The notes under the pieces are model-generated. The model made no database searches and was not told where the DNA came from. It saw nothing but the letters and a program-made list of their open reading frames with translations. 64,000 nucleotides of DNA, from positions 42,632,327-42,696,326 of the forward strand of contig NC_065545.1 of the NCBI RefSeq assembly GCF_932294415.1. The letters are read 5' to 3'. Made by a program: the position numbers and the translations under genes. This DNA is from Quercus robur. Lineage: Eukaryota; Streptophyta; Magnoliopsida; Fagales; Fagaceae. This document shows positions 44,864-58,200 of this stretch, piece by piece (positions within the stretch are counted from its first letter, which is position 1; every line of letters begins with the position of its first letter).

Positions 44864-47800
44864 ATGGGATCTTTCAAGGGTCATGTTCTACCAGGAACAT
44901 TGTTTCTAGTTGTTGGGTTGTGGCACGTATGGAGCTCTTTGGTTCGATATGTATCGAACCCAAAAAAGTATAAGGTTCAGGTTTGGAACCCTGTGCCTGG
45001 TTTTGATGGAAGGCTTAAGTACTTGGAGCTTTATATTATTATGATTGGTGCTTTTATTGATATGTGTATTGAGCTTTTGTATTCGACCCACCTCAAGTTT
45101 TTTGTGAATGGAGTCTTGAATCCTTCCCACATGAATGATTTCGAGCATTCAGGGATGCTCCTCATGTTCTTCATCTTTGGTTTGGTTGCTCTGCTCTCTC
45201 AGAAGACAAGGTTAGTCAATAGTCAATACTTATTTTCTTGTTCATTTCATCTCCTTTTTCTGTCTGTTTGGTACCTGAGAAAAGATAAATCTATACTTGA
45301 TAAGATTTTCACTTCTTGGTGTTGATGAAGTGATAACAGCTAAGCCTACTATAACTTCAGCTTCCTTGAATTCTAATTTTGCAAATCCTGATATGATGTG
45401 ATTTATAATGCTTATTACTGCTTTGTTATTTGTTAAAAATCTTAAATATAAGTACTTTTTGTTTGTGGGTTGCTTAGAAAACAAAAGGAAATAGTAGAAT
45501 TTTTCTTGGATTGATTAGGAAATTTAAGCCTGCACGCATTGGGTATAAGTGATCTTTTTGTTTGAGTCAGTTTCTCTTTCCACATGCATGGATGGCAGAA
45601 AAGGAAAGATTTGAAGTTCTAATTGAGATGAGCTCTTAAATTCTACCACACTGTTTATTTCCATCTGCATATTTCTTACTTATAATTTGGGCGTGTTTCA
45701 CATCTGTGTTTGGCATAAGCATAAATCAATTTGTGTTTTGCCTTAAAACATTTAAAATGGGAAATGGTGCCTTAAAATGAATGTAGGAAGGATGATTCTG
45801 ATGATTTGCACAAGCAAAAAAAAAAGTATTGTGGGGTAGGGGGCTGGATCACATACTGGGCCTTGGGCCCCGTCTGAGGAGGTAATTGATCCGAAGACAA
45901 GCAAGCAGTACAAATTGTTTTGGGTCAGATTTTATGGACAGAGCATGGAGTTGAAGGTCGTCCGAGGAGGAATGTCTCCTCGGACCTACTCAGTTTCTCT
46001 TTCCACATGCATGGATGGCAGAAAAGGAAAGATTTGAAGTTCTAATTGAGATGAGCTCTTAAATTCTACCACACTGTTTATTTCCATCTGCATATTTCTT
46101 ACTTATAATTTGGGCGTGTTTCACATCTGTGTTTGGCATAAGCATAAATCAATTTGTGTTTTGCCTTAAAACATTTAAAATGGGAAATGGTGCCTTAAAA
46201 TGAATGTAGGAAGGATGATTCTGATGATTTGCACAAGCAAAAAAAAAAGTATTGTGGGGTAGGGGGCTGGATCACATACTGGGCCTTGGGCCCCGTCTGA
46301 GGAGGTAATTGATCCGAAGACAAGCAAGCAGTACAAATTGTTTTGGGTCAGATTTTATGGACAGAGCATGGAGTTGAAGGTCGTCCGAGGAGGAATGTCT
46401 CCTCGGACCTACTCAGTTTCTCTTTCCACATGCATGGATGGCAGAAAAGGAAAGATTTGAAGTTCTAATTGAGATGAGCTCTTAAATTCTACCACACTGT
46501 TTATTTCCATCTGCATATTTCTTACTTATAATTTGGGCGTGTTTCACATCTGTGTTTGGCATAAGCATAAATCAATTTGTGTTTTGCCTTAAAACATTTA
46601 AAATGGGAAATGGTGCCTTAAAATGAATGTAGGAAGGATGATTCTGATGATTTGCACAAGCAAAAAAAAAAGTATTGTGGGGTAGGGGGCTGGATCACAT
46701 ACTGGGCCTTGGGCCCCGTCTGAGGAGGTAATTGATCCGAAGACAAGCAAGCAGTACAAATTGTTTTGGGTCAGACTTTATGGACAGAGCATGGAGTTGA
46801 AGGTCGTCCGAGGAGGAATGTCTCCTCGGACCTACTCAGTTTCTCTTTCCACATGCATGGATGGCAGAAAAGGAAAGATTTGAAGTTCTAATTGAGATGA
46901 GCTCTTAAATTCTACCACACTGTTTATTTCCATCTGCATATTTCTTACTTATAATTTGGGCGTGTTTCACATCTGTGTTTGGCATAAGCATAAATCAATT
47001 TGTGTTTTGCCTTAAAACATTTAAAATGGGAAATGGTGCCTTAAAATGAATGTAGGAAGGATGATTCTGATGATTTGCACAAGCAAAAAAAAAAGTATTG
47101 TGGGGTAGGGGGCTGGATCACATACTGGGCCTTGGGCCCCGTCTGAGGAGGTAATTGATCCGAAGACAAGCAAGCAGTACAAATTGTTTTGGGTCAGACT
47201 TTATGGACAGAGCATGGAGTTGAAGGTCGTCCGAGGAGGAATGTCTCCTCGGACCTACTCAGAGTGGGTCAAACACCAGACCTAATGATCAAAGCGACCC
47301 TCCAGGATGCATTGATGACAAGGACGTACCCCCGAAACGTGCAAGAGAGAAGAAAACCCCAAAGGAAAAATATAATATATCTGAAGGAAAACTGCTGCCA
47401 TCGCATTAAATGCACCACAACTACTTTTCTGGCCACATTTATGTGGAGAAGACTCTGAATAGTAATACCTTGGCAACCGCGACTCACAGAAAGTCAAGGA
47501 CGGTGCCAGATGGGACAGGTACTTAAGTAAGGGTTCAGATGGCCAACAAGTGTAAGATCAAGATGGTTCGGGGAGGACTATATAACGTGAAAAACCCTCA
47601 ATGAAGAGGGAGAGGTGAATCAAATCTGTAATAGAGCTTTAAGTGAAAAATACTTAAGAATCAGCGTCCTCGGACCAGCTCGAGAGCATTATTCCTTAAC
47701 AAACTTCTGTCATCTTTTCTTTGGCATCAAAACCTATTCTTTTGCTATTTGGTTTACGTAAGCCCAGTCCCCCAACCCATTCTCTACAAATTTATTGTGT

Positions 47801-50120
47801 TGGCCTGCTTTGGGCCGAAGTCCATTCATCCGTTGGGCTAGAGGTTCAAAATCAGGTCCCTACAAGTATCATTTTAAGTTATCTTTGCCCTTTTGTTTAT
47901 GGCAGTAGGTAGTCACAAGTAATTAGAACTGTGGTAGAGCATTGGCAAACAGATATATTGTAAAGGGAAAACAGTATTTCCTTACTAAAAATTTGTGACT
48001 GAGCACTGCTTTAGGCGCACAGTCATGCCATGGTTCAAGTAAGGTATGTGAATTTTTATTGAAGCTTGGAGTTCTGAGTTTTAAAAACAAAACATAACCT
48101 CAAAAGAAGAATATCTGATTAGAGGCATTTGCATGCGGTTCTAAAACAACGACCATTATATATACAGCAAAACTTAGGCCATTAGTGCCTTGCTTATAGT
48201 GCAACAAGTTGTCCAAGAAGAATATTGTAGGATATAGTGGGAAAATGGATATTTGAGAGAAAAAAAATGGCATAGTTTTCATAAACTGCATTGTGAAAAA
48301 GGGTTGTGAACCTTTGAGAATGCATTTTCACTAGAGAGCTTTCCTGGGTATCTCTTCTATTTGTCTCTCCTGATGTTTGTGTGAAATATCAATCAATGTA
48401 GTACTTTTTTATACTTTCACCATAATTTGTAAATTGACTCATCAAAACAAATATATGTACTATCTTTTATACAAATAATAAAATATCCCAGATCTAAAAT
48501 ACTAATCATACCCACTTGTGGTCTTTGGCCCAAATGTCATCCCCTCCACCTATAAGGGGTGGAGAGTTAGGTGACAACTCATGGATTCATGAAAAGTGTA
48601 CTTACCTATCTAAATTTAAAAATAATTATAATACAAAAACTGCTGATATTGATTTCCTATAGACTTTCTTATGAATTTGTTAGTTCTACAGTGCTATGAT
48701 TGCCACAGTTATACATTTTAGTATAAGAAACAGACAAAAAGGTTTTCTTCTTCTTTTGCCTCGTGTATTTACAATGCACACATAGTTTTATCTTTCATCA
48801 TATATTTTGCTATTGTGTGCCTGAGGCCTTGTTGTCAACTGCACTTACCTCTGTTAGTTTCTAAGAGATTTTCAGTGAAATGAAGGTATGTTTACACTTC
48901 CAACCAGAAATTAATTTATTAGAAATAAAACAAACCAAAAATTAAGAATCGAAAGTATTTTTAAAATATAAGTTATATCTTTTTCACCTATCCCATACCT
49001 TATGAAACCTTGGCTTACTATAACATTCTAGAATTTTCTTCTCAAAAAAAAAAAAAAAATAATAATAATAATAACATTCTAGAATTTGTCTGCTTATTGT
49101 TTTGATGAGATTTATATGCTCCAAAACATTTTGGAAAATTAAATTTTTTTCTTAGCAATTCTTGCTAGATATTTATTTTATGCCTTCATGCATATCATAG
49201 GAAACCTTTTTAATATTAGTGACTGAATGATTATTAAATTTGGCAATCCTTTGATTAATGAGCCCTGTAACATTATTGTTGCATGCTGGGTGTTTGGTTA
49301 GAGTCGTTAGGTCAAGATAGTTTTGTTTGAAGCATTGCCTCAATAAGCTTGAAGATGATAATCACATCTTTTATTTTTCAATTTTCTGTAAGTTCAAATT
49401 GATTTTGATCAATATATTGCACACTTTGTCATTATAAAAATCCAGTGCTTCCTGTACTATTAACAGAATTCTGTCTGCTTGATAAAAAAAGGTTCACCAC
49501 AGCATATCTTGTGTTTATTATGTAATTGCTAAATTTCACACAACAATCACTGTTCATAGTAAGATATAAAACTGTAATTATGGATTTTTTTTCTTATTTC
49601 TCTTTTTTATTTCTACACTTCTTTGTTTAGGTTTCTTACCTTGCCAGAAGGAGCTCTTTGTTTGATTGTCTCCTCAGCATTCTGTGCTGAGTATCTCCTA
49701 TTCTACTTTCACTCAACAACCCATAAAGGCCTTGAGGGGTACTACCACTTTCTCCTTGTTCTCCTGATAGGCCTCTGTGTACTGTCCACTGTTGCTGGAG
49801 CCCTCTTTCCAAGCTGCTTCCCAGTTGATTTATGCTGTGGCATTGCTATAACTCTCCAAGGTCTCTGGTTCTATCAGACTGCATTCACTCTCTATGGCTC
49901 CATGATGCCAGAAGGTTGCCAGCTAAAGGATAACCAGATCTCTTGTCACTCAAAAGACAGTGAGGTCCGAGGTGAGTTGCTTGCAAACTTCCAGCTCTTT
50001 GTACTGGTCCTTGGTGTTCTTGTTGCAGCTGTAGGATCATTTGGTTTTTTGGCTTCAAGATATGGGCATTCTGAACTAGGGAGCTTGCATGCAGTTCAGG
50101 GAGAAATTAATCAGGAATAG
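44864..50120 (+). CDS. DUF716/TMEM45-like multi-pass membrane protein, 278 aa
   Basis: Two exons, 44864-45210 and 49631-50120 (837 nt), join AG with GTTTC across a GT-AG intron (GTTAGT / TTGTTTAG). The protein starts [20 protein letters not shown] and contains [52 protein letters not shown], the Cys-rich [20 protein letters not shown] and a C-terminal hydrophobic segment, giving about seven membrane spans. This is the plant DUF716 family, related to animal TMEM45; some members are noted as virus-response proteins, but the biochemical role is unknown. ATG 44864 is chosen because the in-frame codons upstream lack another ATG. The 4.4 kb intron carries a solo LTR and a tandem array, yet the coding frame is fully open, so the gene is probably functional if the intron is spliced. 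Confidence 0.9.
45568..47259 (+). repeat. Four tandem copies of a 423-bp unit spanning an intron-LTR junction
   Basis: Copies begin CAGTTTCTCTTTCCACATGC at 45568, 45991, 46414 and 46837. Each consists of about 262 bp of host intron, then the TSD AGTAT, then the first 160 or so bp of the solo LTR (TGTGGGGTAGGGGGCTGG). Copies are near-identical; one visible change is AGATTTTATG versus AGACTTTATG in the last two. Units join where TCAG occurs in both the intron (GAGTCAGTTTC) and the LTR (ACTCAGAGTGG). Confidence 0.95.
47099..47864 (+). mobile_element. Solo LTR in the DUF716 intron, 766 bp
   Basis: It begins TGTGGGGTAGGGGG and ends CAGGTCCCTACA. The 5-bp duplication AGTAT precedes it at 47094-47098 (and each tandem copy) and follows it at 47865-47869. 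A TATA-like CTATATAAC lies near 47579. It has a perfect 10-bp stem-loop (GTCCGAGGAG, loop GAATGT, CTCCTCGGAC; 47229-47254). It is related to the solo LTR at 36081-36839. Confidence 0.9.
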
Positions 50121-50439
50121 TGAGGTATACAATATCGATTATTTTCCAGTCTTCTGAATCGGGGTATAATTTTTATTTTTTTTATAAGGAGGCATGTCGA
50201 GACATGAAATTGTTTTATTCTGTTTGCATATCTTTTGAATGTACATCAACATCTTGTAGAATAGTTATAGTTAAAATAAGAACTTTTTGTAGGATGATCA
50301 AACTAAAACAGTAATTTTGTCAATGAAAATTACATGATACTTTTTGTACCATCTACCTCTATTATACAGTTTTACATTGCTTCTCTCGCTCTCTGTTTAT
50401 ATATATGTTGACAATTGAGCAAGCTTCATTCAAACTAAC

Positions 50440-51700
50440 CAGAAACAATACAACTGTCCGCATCCTTCCTGATCACATGCTTAAACTAATCAGGTAAGGA
50501 TAAAACATCAACCAAACCATTTCAGTTATTAAACAAACCCCACTTTGCTAAAACATGGGTAGGTCCATTAACCTCCCTTCTTGCTCACTTGAATCTAACT
50601 TGATCCAACTCCTTTGTCATTTCAAGCACATCTTCTAACACAGCTCTTAGCCTCCATGGTTTTGTATGATCATGCTCCTTGTCTGTGGCTTTGCTTAGTG
50701 AATCAAAACAAATCTTTCAGTCACCTTATACTTCCACCTTTCTCAGATTTAGCAGTTAAGCCATTAGCACTACCCCTCTTATACTTTTAGCCTCTGCCAC
50801 ACTTACTGAGGCTTTTAACTTCTGTTCTCATGCTTGCAGCAACAATGTTTCCTTCCCAATCTCTTGTAGCTACAGCAGCACAGAAGTGTATATTAGATAT
50901 TTCAGAATCACAATTAATTCTAAAACAGCACAAGGGAGGTGCTTGCCAATGATTTATCTGCCTGACACTGCTATTTGTGTTCTGCTAATTTGAAACTGCT
51001 AGATGTTCCTGGAATTACTTGTCTGTAATCACCAGCATGACATTAATATCAACTTCTGCCTTCTGAAAAAGAAAAGGAAATTTTGTTTTTTTGTTTTTAT
51101 GCTCCATGTTTGCTTCCATATGATTGCTGCCATGGTTTGGAAATGAGCTTCAGGAATCTCATTTGGAAGTAGAGCAGCAGGAGGCTCAATTACGAAATGC
51201 ACCAGTTGACGAATTGATGCAGCAGGTGGCAGGCCAGTTGCCTAGCCTCAAATTTCATTTTCCTCCAAACCAGAATGCTTTCACCACCATACAATCTTTA
51301 AAGATGTGTAGACAATTCTTCTCCTCCCATTTACATAGAAGCATCTGGCATCAAGCTATTATCCCAACTCTTGTAACCTGCATTTAGTAGGTTAAATTTT
51401 CTGAGCTATTCTCTATAGTATTTTCAAATTCCATAGCTTCTTCCAGACTGATCTCTCTGTTCTTGACATCACCCTCTGTTGCAAAAACTATGCTGACCTT
51501 ACTGTAAACCTCCCTTGAGCATTTGTTATCCACATAATTTTATCTGGTGTATTCCTCTTTGATAGAGGAATTATAACAATGGCACCGATTGAAGCTAACA
51601 TCAAACAGGTCTTGTAACTTTGCCAAATCCCACTCTCCTCTCACTGCATCAATTAACTGACTAACCACCAGGGGCTGTTGAACCACTAAGCTGTCCTTAG
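50440..51700 (-). mobile_element. Decayed LINE (zf-RVT and RNase H remnants)
   Basis: The minus strand gives, in broken frames, EEKNCLHIFKDC and VVKAFWF (zf-RVT-like) near 51320-51250. RNase H-like pieces follow (RTEVKSLS, SLSKATDKEHDHTKPWRLRA, REVNGPTHVLAKWGLFN) at 50860-50540. Many stops are present. It lies about 300 bp downstream of the DUF716 stop, in the opposite orientation. Confidence 0.6.
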
Positions 51701-52688
51701 CAATGGGTTTGAATTTATATAACCATGGTACCCAGGAGTCTTCCCATATTCTAACTTCCTGCCATGTATATATTAAGAAGAAAGTTTTATTTCTGATCCC
51801 AGTTGAGCTCTTTAAGATACATGATGCACAAATTATTCTGAATAGAGTCTTATTTTGTCCAAATTGCTGTATTATGCAAGCCTAGATTGATAGTCAAACC
51901 AATTTTATGCAGCAGTGGCAGCCACTGCTGTTGTCTGGATTATATATTTTCTGTTTGGACAGAATAAAGAATGGGCTTGTAACAAAGTTTTTCAAAGTGA
52001 ACACGAATATAAAATGCAAAAACGGGTGCAATTTGTTTGAAACAATGGGCTTCACCAATGATGTCATTAATCAAAGGAATACACACACTAAACACACAAG
52101 TCACTACCACCGGTGGCAGCGGTCATGCCCCATTTAAAAAAAAAAAAAAAAAAACCTGGATTTAAATGAACAATATTTTATTAAATTGTACACTTTGATT
52201 ACAAATCCATAATAAGAAAAGTTCTATTGGAATATACAAATAAGTAACTTTTTCCACCGCAAAATACATAATTCTCATGGAAAAAAAAAAAGTCTTACAT
52301 GTGCTTTGATAGTTTGACGAACTTAAGATACCGAACGCACTCGTTAATTCCGTATTGGGTATGTCTCCTACTTCTTGACCGAAGTAAGCAATTTTCAATC
52401 AACCCTACAAATTGTTATTATAACTAAGTTAAAAAAAAAATAAAAAAATAAAAAAAATCCAGAATTTGTTTTGCACTTCCTTAATAATAACATTTAACAC
52501 CAATCCAGGTTTAGGAAAATATCATAAAAAACATTTCTTACTATTTCTATTAGCTATATAAAAAGCGCGAGTGCACCTGTAAATAGTGCTTTTGTCGAGC
52601 ACCTTGTCTGCTATTTGTTTATTGTTTTAGCACTTTTTTTTTTTTTTGACCGATTTTGTCCAGCTCTTTCTTAACTTTTTTACCTTTA
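51701..52688. other. Intergenic DNA
   Basis: A tract at 52137-52154, A-rich DNA near 52430-52456, and a T tract at 52630. No gene recognised. Confidence 0.3.
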
Positions 52689-52989
52689 GTGAGCGTTTGG
52701 ATTCAGCGGATTCGGCGTCTGCGTTTTGCGTTTTCCCTTTTCCCCCTTTTTTTTTTTTTGCACGCGTAATGGGAGACAAAGACTACTGTTCATGCACATG
52801 CACAGTAACAGAAAATTTTGACTTTTTAGACATTTTTAGCACATCAGTGGGTCTCATGGGACCCACAAACTTCACTTTTTAGCAATTTTTTCATTAAAAA
52901 TGAGTCCCATGATACTATTCACATATTTAAAAATTATTTCGTTACAGTGTTTTCAGTTTCAGCAAAAATAAGCTCAATTCAAACAGACC
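52689..52989 (+). mobile_element. MITE, 301 bp, second copy of the SUV3-inserted family
   Basis: It starts GTGAGCGTTTGGATTC and ends AATTCAAACAGACC, flanked by TTA (52686-52688 and 52990-52992). The right half matches 33590-33769 in the same orientation. The TTA duplication supports a PIF/Harbinger-type MITE. Confidence 0.8.
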
Positions 52990-52992
52990 TTA

Positions 52993-54370
52993 ATATACAA
53001 GCAAGCTGAAAGGGTTTGTTTTGTCTTTCGCTCCTATTTTTTTGATCTTATCTCTTTGTTGGCCTTTTTGGTCAACCACCTACTCTATTGATGGACACGG
53101 ACACAATAGTTAGACTTCTCTCTATGGATGAACACAAACATAGGATCTAGGTAGAGAAAAAAAAATCATCCATGACCAAATTGATAGAGAAAGAAAAGAA
53201 AGAAGGAAATTAATATGTATATATGTTTGAAAACTTCACTAGAGATCAGAAAAAAAACGAAATTTTGAAGATCATGGAAGACAAATAAAGACATAATTAT
53301 TATTCAATTATGTATCAGTTTGTCTTACCTTTTGTAGATCAAAGGTGTAGATATGGATACATTAGTTTTTTTTAGACCTCTTTTTGTACACAATATATAC
53401 TTATCTTTATAAACTACGCTTGTGATAATGAAGCTCTTTTTTGTATAAAGTCTAATATGATCTATATAAAAAGTTTTTCCTGTATTCAGATTTTGACATA
53501 AAATATAGCATAAAAAATTATATTATCTACTTAATATAACAAATACTACATTTTTTTATTTTTTATGTATGTGATCTTTGATGGTAAAATATAAAAAATA
53601 GCATTTACGAGAAAAGTGACGGGAAGTCGGGAATAGGGCTACAGTATTGATATGTGAATATTTTGAAACATTTAATAATATAATTTTTAGGCAATCCAAT
53701 AATTAAATAGTTATAAATAAATTCTATTTTTATCCATAATTGTAATCTTTTTATTGGCTAACACGTGCTTCAAAACTAGTGGAGTTTCAAAATAAGAAGG
53801 AAAAGTAAAGTAGTTCAACCGTTTGGAGCTTCTTAAAAATTAAAATTATTATCGAAAGTTCTTGAACAACAAATGAATCTTAAAGTTGTTGGAGCACTGC
53901 CTTTTGCACAGAGAAAATTTTGCGGTTTTTTTTTTCTTTTTCGGTTTTGTAACTTAAAACAGAAAATAAGGCATGTAAGGATTTTGATTTCAATTTAGTG
54001 GGGAATTAACCGGCCTCCACAAGGCAACAAATCCAAAGTTAAAAAAAAAAAAAAGGGTTCTGGAATCTGGACTCAACACATAACCCCAATCCCTTTTCTT
54101 CTCCTTCATACACAAAAGCTTCTTTCTTCCGAAGTTCGGGCTTTAGGACCGCACCAAAATATTCCAAAGCAATTTATATACATAACATATAATTTAAACT
54201 GTATAGGCATCATTTAGAATTTGGTACACGTTCGCTCAGGTTGGCACCTCTTGCCTAGGGCTTTCGTCTTTAGCTATACTGACCAGAATCATTAAAATAG
54301 TCTCTTATTTGTAGTAAAGAAAATAAATTCCAACTTCTACTCTTTTTTTTTTTCAATCAATTTTGAAAGT
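52993..54370. other. AT-rich intergenic DNA
   Basis: No gene or complete element recognised. Confidence 0.3.
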
Positions 54371-54473
54371 GATTTACCAAAATAGATTGTAATTTTTTTT
54401 TAAAAAAAAATAGAAAACCAGCATGGGATATGAACAACCGAGCAAGTTACTACTCGAATAGTACAACTGAATT

Positions 54474-54821
54474 TTAAAGGCGACTCTGCGATGTTGTATG
54501 CAAATAAGCACTACTGCAGGTTCTCTGAAAATTTGGCTTCTCCATGCTACCTTCTCCCTGGATACTAAAATCAACCCTAGAAACAATAGGCATAGCCATG
54601 TCAAAAAGTTTGCTATAACAAGAAGCATTTTGAATTTGCAAGTCTTTAAAGATAATAGCAGACCAAAAGCACTGAAGACGCGGAAGTTGAAACCAAGCCA
54701 ACACTGAATAGTGGATTCTCAAAATCATGGAAAGGCCAATAATTTTCGGGTCCGGCCATAAACCCGGAGTCAGAAAAGCATTTGAAACCCACCAAAATGG
54801 ATTCAAAACATGTTCTGCCAT
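54474..54821 (-). other. Unrecognised 115-codon frame
   Basis: The open frame begins MAEHVLNPFWWVSNAFLTPG and is rich in aromatic residues. I do not recognise it, it has no evident partner exons, and an overlapping same-strand frame is equally open. It lies about 400 bp beyond the MOB1 stop in the same direction, so it may be part of a 3' transcript, a decayed element or chance. Confidence 0.2.
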
Positions 54822-55222
54822 TTTTGCAAATAGTCACTCCCCCCAAGGGTTGCTCGGCTGCTTCATTTTCTTGGTCCACAAGGTGAAAAGTAGGCAGAGA
54901 AAATTTGAGAAATCAATGAATATAGCAACGCACAGGATTTCAACTTAAATGTTTTTCAAGCTACGTACACATTAGCTGATGGCCTTCAGCCATTTTCACA
55001 ACCGCAGTCTTGACACCAATGACTGCTCATGCGCTCTTAGAATTTTCTTGATCCACAAAGAGAAAGAATTTTCTTGAAACACTTATACAGCACATTCACA
55101 GGAATTTGTAATATAAAGCAATTTAGGATAAACTCTACAGTCAGGACCGGTGTTTTTTTTTTTTAATTTTATTTAATTGTGTTTCCCTTGTATATAATCT
55201 TCTGCCAGGTATGCAGACCCCT

Positions 55223-58200
55223 TTAGTAAGGAACAATAATGGATTCTATAAGCTCTTGTAGTGGAGCCAGCTCCTTTCTGTCAATTAGCACAAATTCCTG
55301 CGCAAAACCAGTGCGACAAGTTTAACTAAAAGCTTCATAATTAACTGATAAATTCTTACATGAAACAAAAGGTGCACTTTTCATCAGGCATACTTGTAGT
55401 AGAAATGAAAATATTGGGATTGGACTTGTCAATCGATTTATAAAAATTACACATTTGGGATGTCAAAACACATTTTGACACCTAAATAGAGAAATCAATG
55501 GGACGGCTTTTCCACTATCTATGTCCAAGATTAATGGAGGGTGTTAAGGTATTCCAAGACCTAAGGTTTTAAACAAATTGCTCCACAGAACCATGATCCA
55601 AGGAAACAAAGCTTTCAGTATATTAAAAGAACTTAATGCTCGATTATTTTTAACTGTTCCACAATTGCAAATCCTAGTGTAAAATGAACAAGCACAAAAA
55701 TGGAAGAGATCCGTTTTGACGTTGGTGCCAACCTTTGCAAATAATGCTTTTCTGAACACTTGTGCAGACTATTACTAAATAGGAAGTTGCATCAATCAAT
55801 GATAATGCAACAAATTGTTGACTTCTTAAATATTATTCACGTCCCACCATGACAAATTTAGACTTCTGATGGTAGCAAGGCATCACCTAGAGTCAGTATT
55901 ACTAGAATTTATCTCAAGACATAGTAATATTTGTTGTAGTGCCAACTACAGAGGTCCAAAACAAGCATAAAGAAATGAGAGGAGTGATATATATATATAT
56001 ATATTTAAATTTTTTTATAACTTGATAGTGATAATGGGGAGGAGGGATTTGACCCCTGGGTGTCTTTGTTAGAAACACCAGAATGTGCCAATTGAGCTAC
56101 ACGGCTCTTGGCGAGAGAATTGATTTTTAAAACCATATCCGTCTTGTACAATTGAGTTGTTACAAAAGATTAAAGAATTGTTGCAAAATATTGAAATCAC
56201 AACACCCAGGATTAAGAAATGTAATTCTCTCAACAAAAATAAAGAGTACAATATTTATGCATAACTTAAAATACACATATTATATACCCTTTTATTTTAG
56301 GATAAGACTTAGGTACAGTAGTTAGACGCTGTTCCTTAGATTTCTCTCTTAAGATTTTGCCCTGTGGCTTTTTTATCATGAGATAGAAATGTATTTTTTA
56401 ATTAAATAGCCACATGACAAAATCTTAAGAAGGGAATCTAAGAAACAGCATTTAAGGTATTGTATATAAGTTTTGTCCTTTATTTTATTGGTAAGTTATG
56501 CACCAAGTCGGTCATGAACCCATGAATGCCAAACACAAAAGTTCTAGTGATCCACAAGTATCATATAGTAAATTTAATCACATGTTTTAATAATGCTATA
56601 TAATTTTTATAATTTAGCCTGGTCATATCAAAATATATTATGTAAAAGATTTTGGTGTAACTTAGAAAGATTGTCTTTCACAATATATATATATATATAT
56701 ATATATTTTAATACGATTCAAAAGCATGATTAAGGGAAGAAAAAGGAGGCTTTTGGATCACCAAATGATCATGGATCAAGGTTCAACAGTTAGATTAGTA
56801 GTGATGTCTAACGGTTAATTAGTTTCACTTCTTTGATATTACGCTGACTGAGTGCAAATATTATATAGAGAATAAATTATGGTATCTCTTTCAAGATCAT
56901 GCTGATGGTCAATAGATACTAGTTCTGTAAGTGAAACCACCATGGAACAGAGAACTCAAACAAAAGAATAATAAAAAATCATTCAATCATTGAGATATGG
57001 AAGACTTACACAAGTAAATAGTATAAAATGCTTGAAGCATGTATTTAGATGGGCCTCCTCCTTGAGGCTTACAATTTTCTGAAAGTGCGAGTGATAGATG
57101 TGGGCGTATACACGGAACAATCTTTTGAATATTGTCTTCACAACATCCTTGAAGTTTGGAGGAAAGGGTGCCCCTATGAAAGTTTTACCAGACAAATAAA
57201 TATTAAAAAAAAATGTTAGAGAAATAATTGAGACAAGGTACAAATAGTCAATGGATGTTACCAAGCTTTTGAGGAAAAATAGATTCATTATCAAGCTGGC
57301 CTTCAATCCAGTCCATTAAGAGTTCAACATATCTTGGAGCAGAGACCTCAATAGGTTTCTTGATTTTTTCACCATCTGCCCATCGATACTCATATCTGTA
57401 AAATTAATATGCATATCAGGAACAGTAAATCTATACTTACAATCATGCATCAATCGAGCTAGAGTTTAACACTTTTTTTTTTCTTTTTCTTTCTTAGTTT
57501 ATTTTAATTGGGGAGGAGATTAAAATACTACAGTCTCCCTTAAATTTAGGAGAAAAATCACAAACCTCCCATGAATTTTCAGAAATTAGCCAGTGTAACC
57601 TCCTCCCCTTGTAAGAGCAAGATGGAGAGTGAGATCATGAGTTCAAGACCCACTTAGTTAACTAATTATCAATAATAAAAAAAAAAAGCAATTAGTGCAT
57701 AAATTGAGAAATGGTCCAAATTTTTTACTTATCCAAAAAAACAAAATCAGTAATTAGTACAAAAGAGACAATTATTTCAACAGAAAGTATAAATTGACAA
57801 TCCTGCCCTTATCTTTTTTTTAAATAAAAAATAAAACTCAGGATTATGCTTCTTTTTTTAAAAAGCATAAATAAAAATGTATAACATGTGCATGGGGAAT
57901 AGAGGTAGACATTAGAGATTTTGGGTTAAAGAAAAAGGTCCAAAAAAAAAAAGAAAAAAAAAAAAGAGAGGAACTGGACTAGAGTGTATGGAAAGCATAA
58001 ATTATAGGGGAGGTTTGAGTATCCATGTATTTTAGATAAATCCAAGGGAGATTGTTTACGCTATTCCTTTTTTAACAAAGGATAGAATAACCCTTAACCC
58101 AACAACTCCTATAACCAAGGTGGGTTGAACCCCAAACCTCCTTGAATGAGAGGAGAAGTACCACTAAGTTATAAGATTGTTGGTATGTATTTTACGAATT

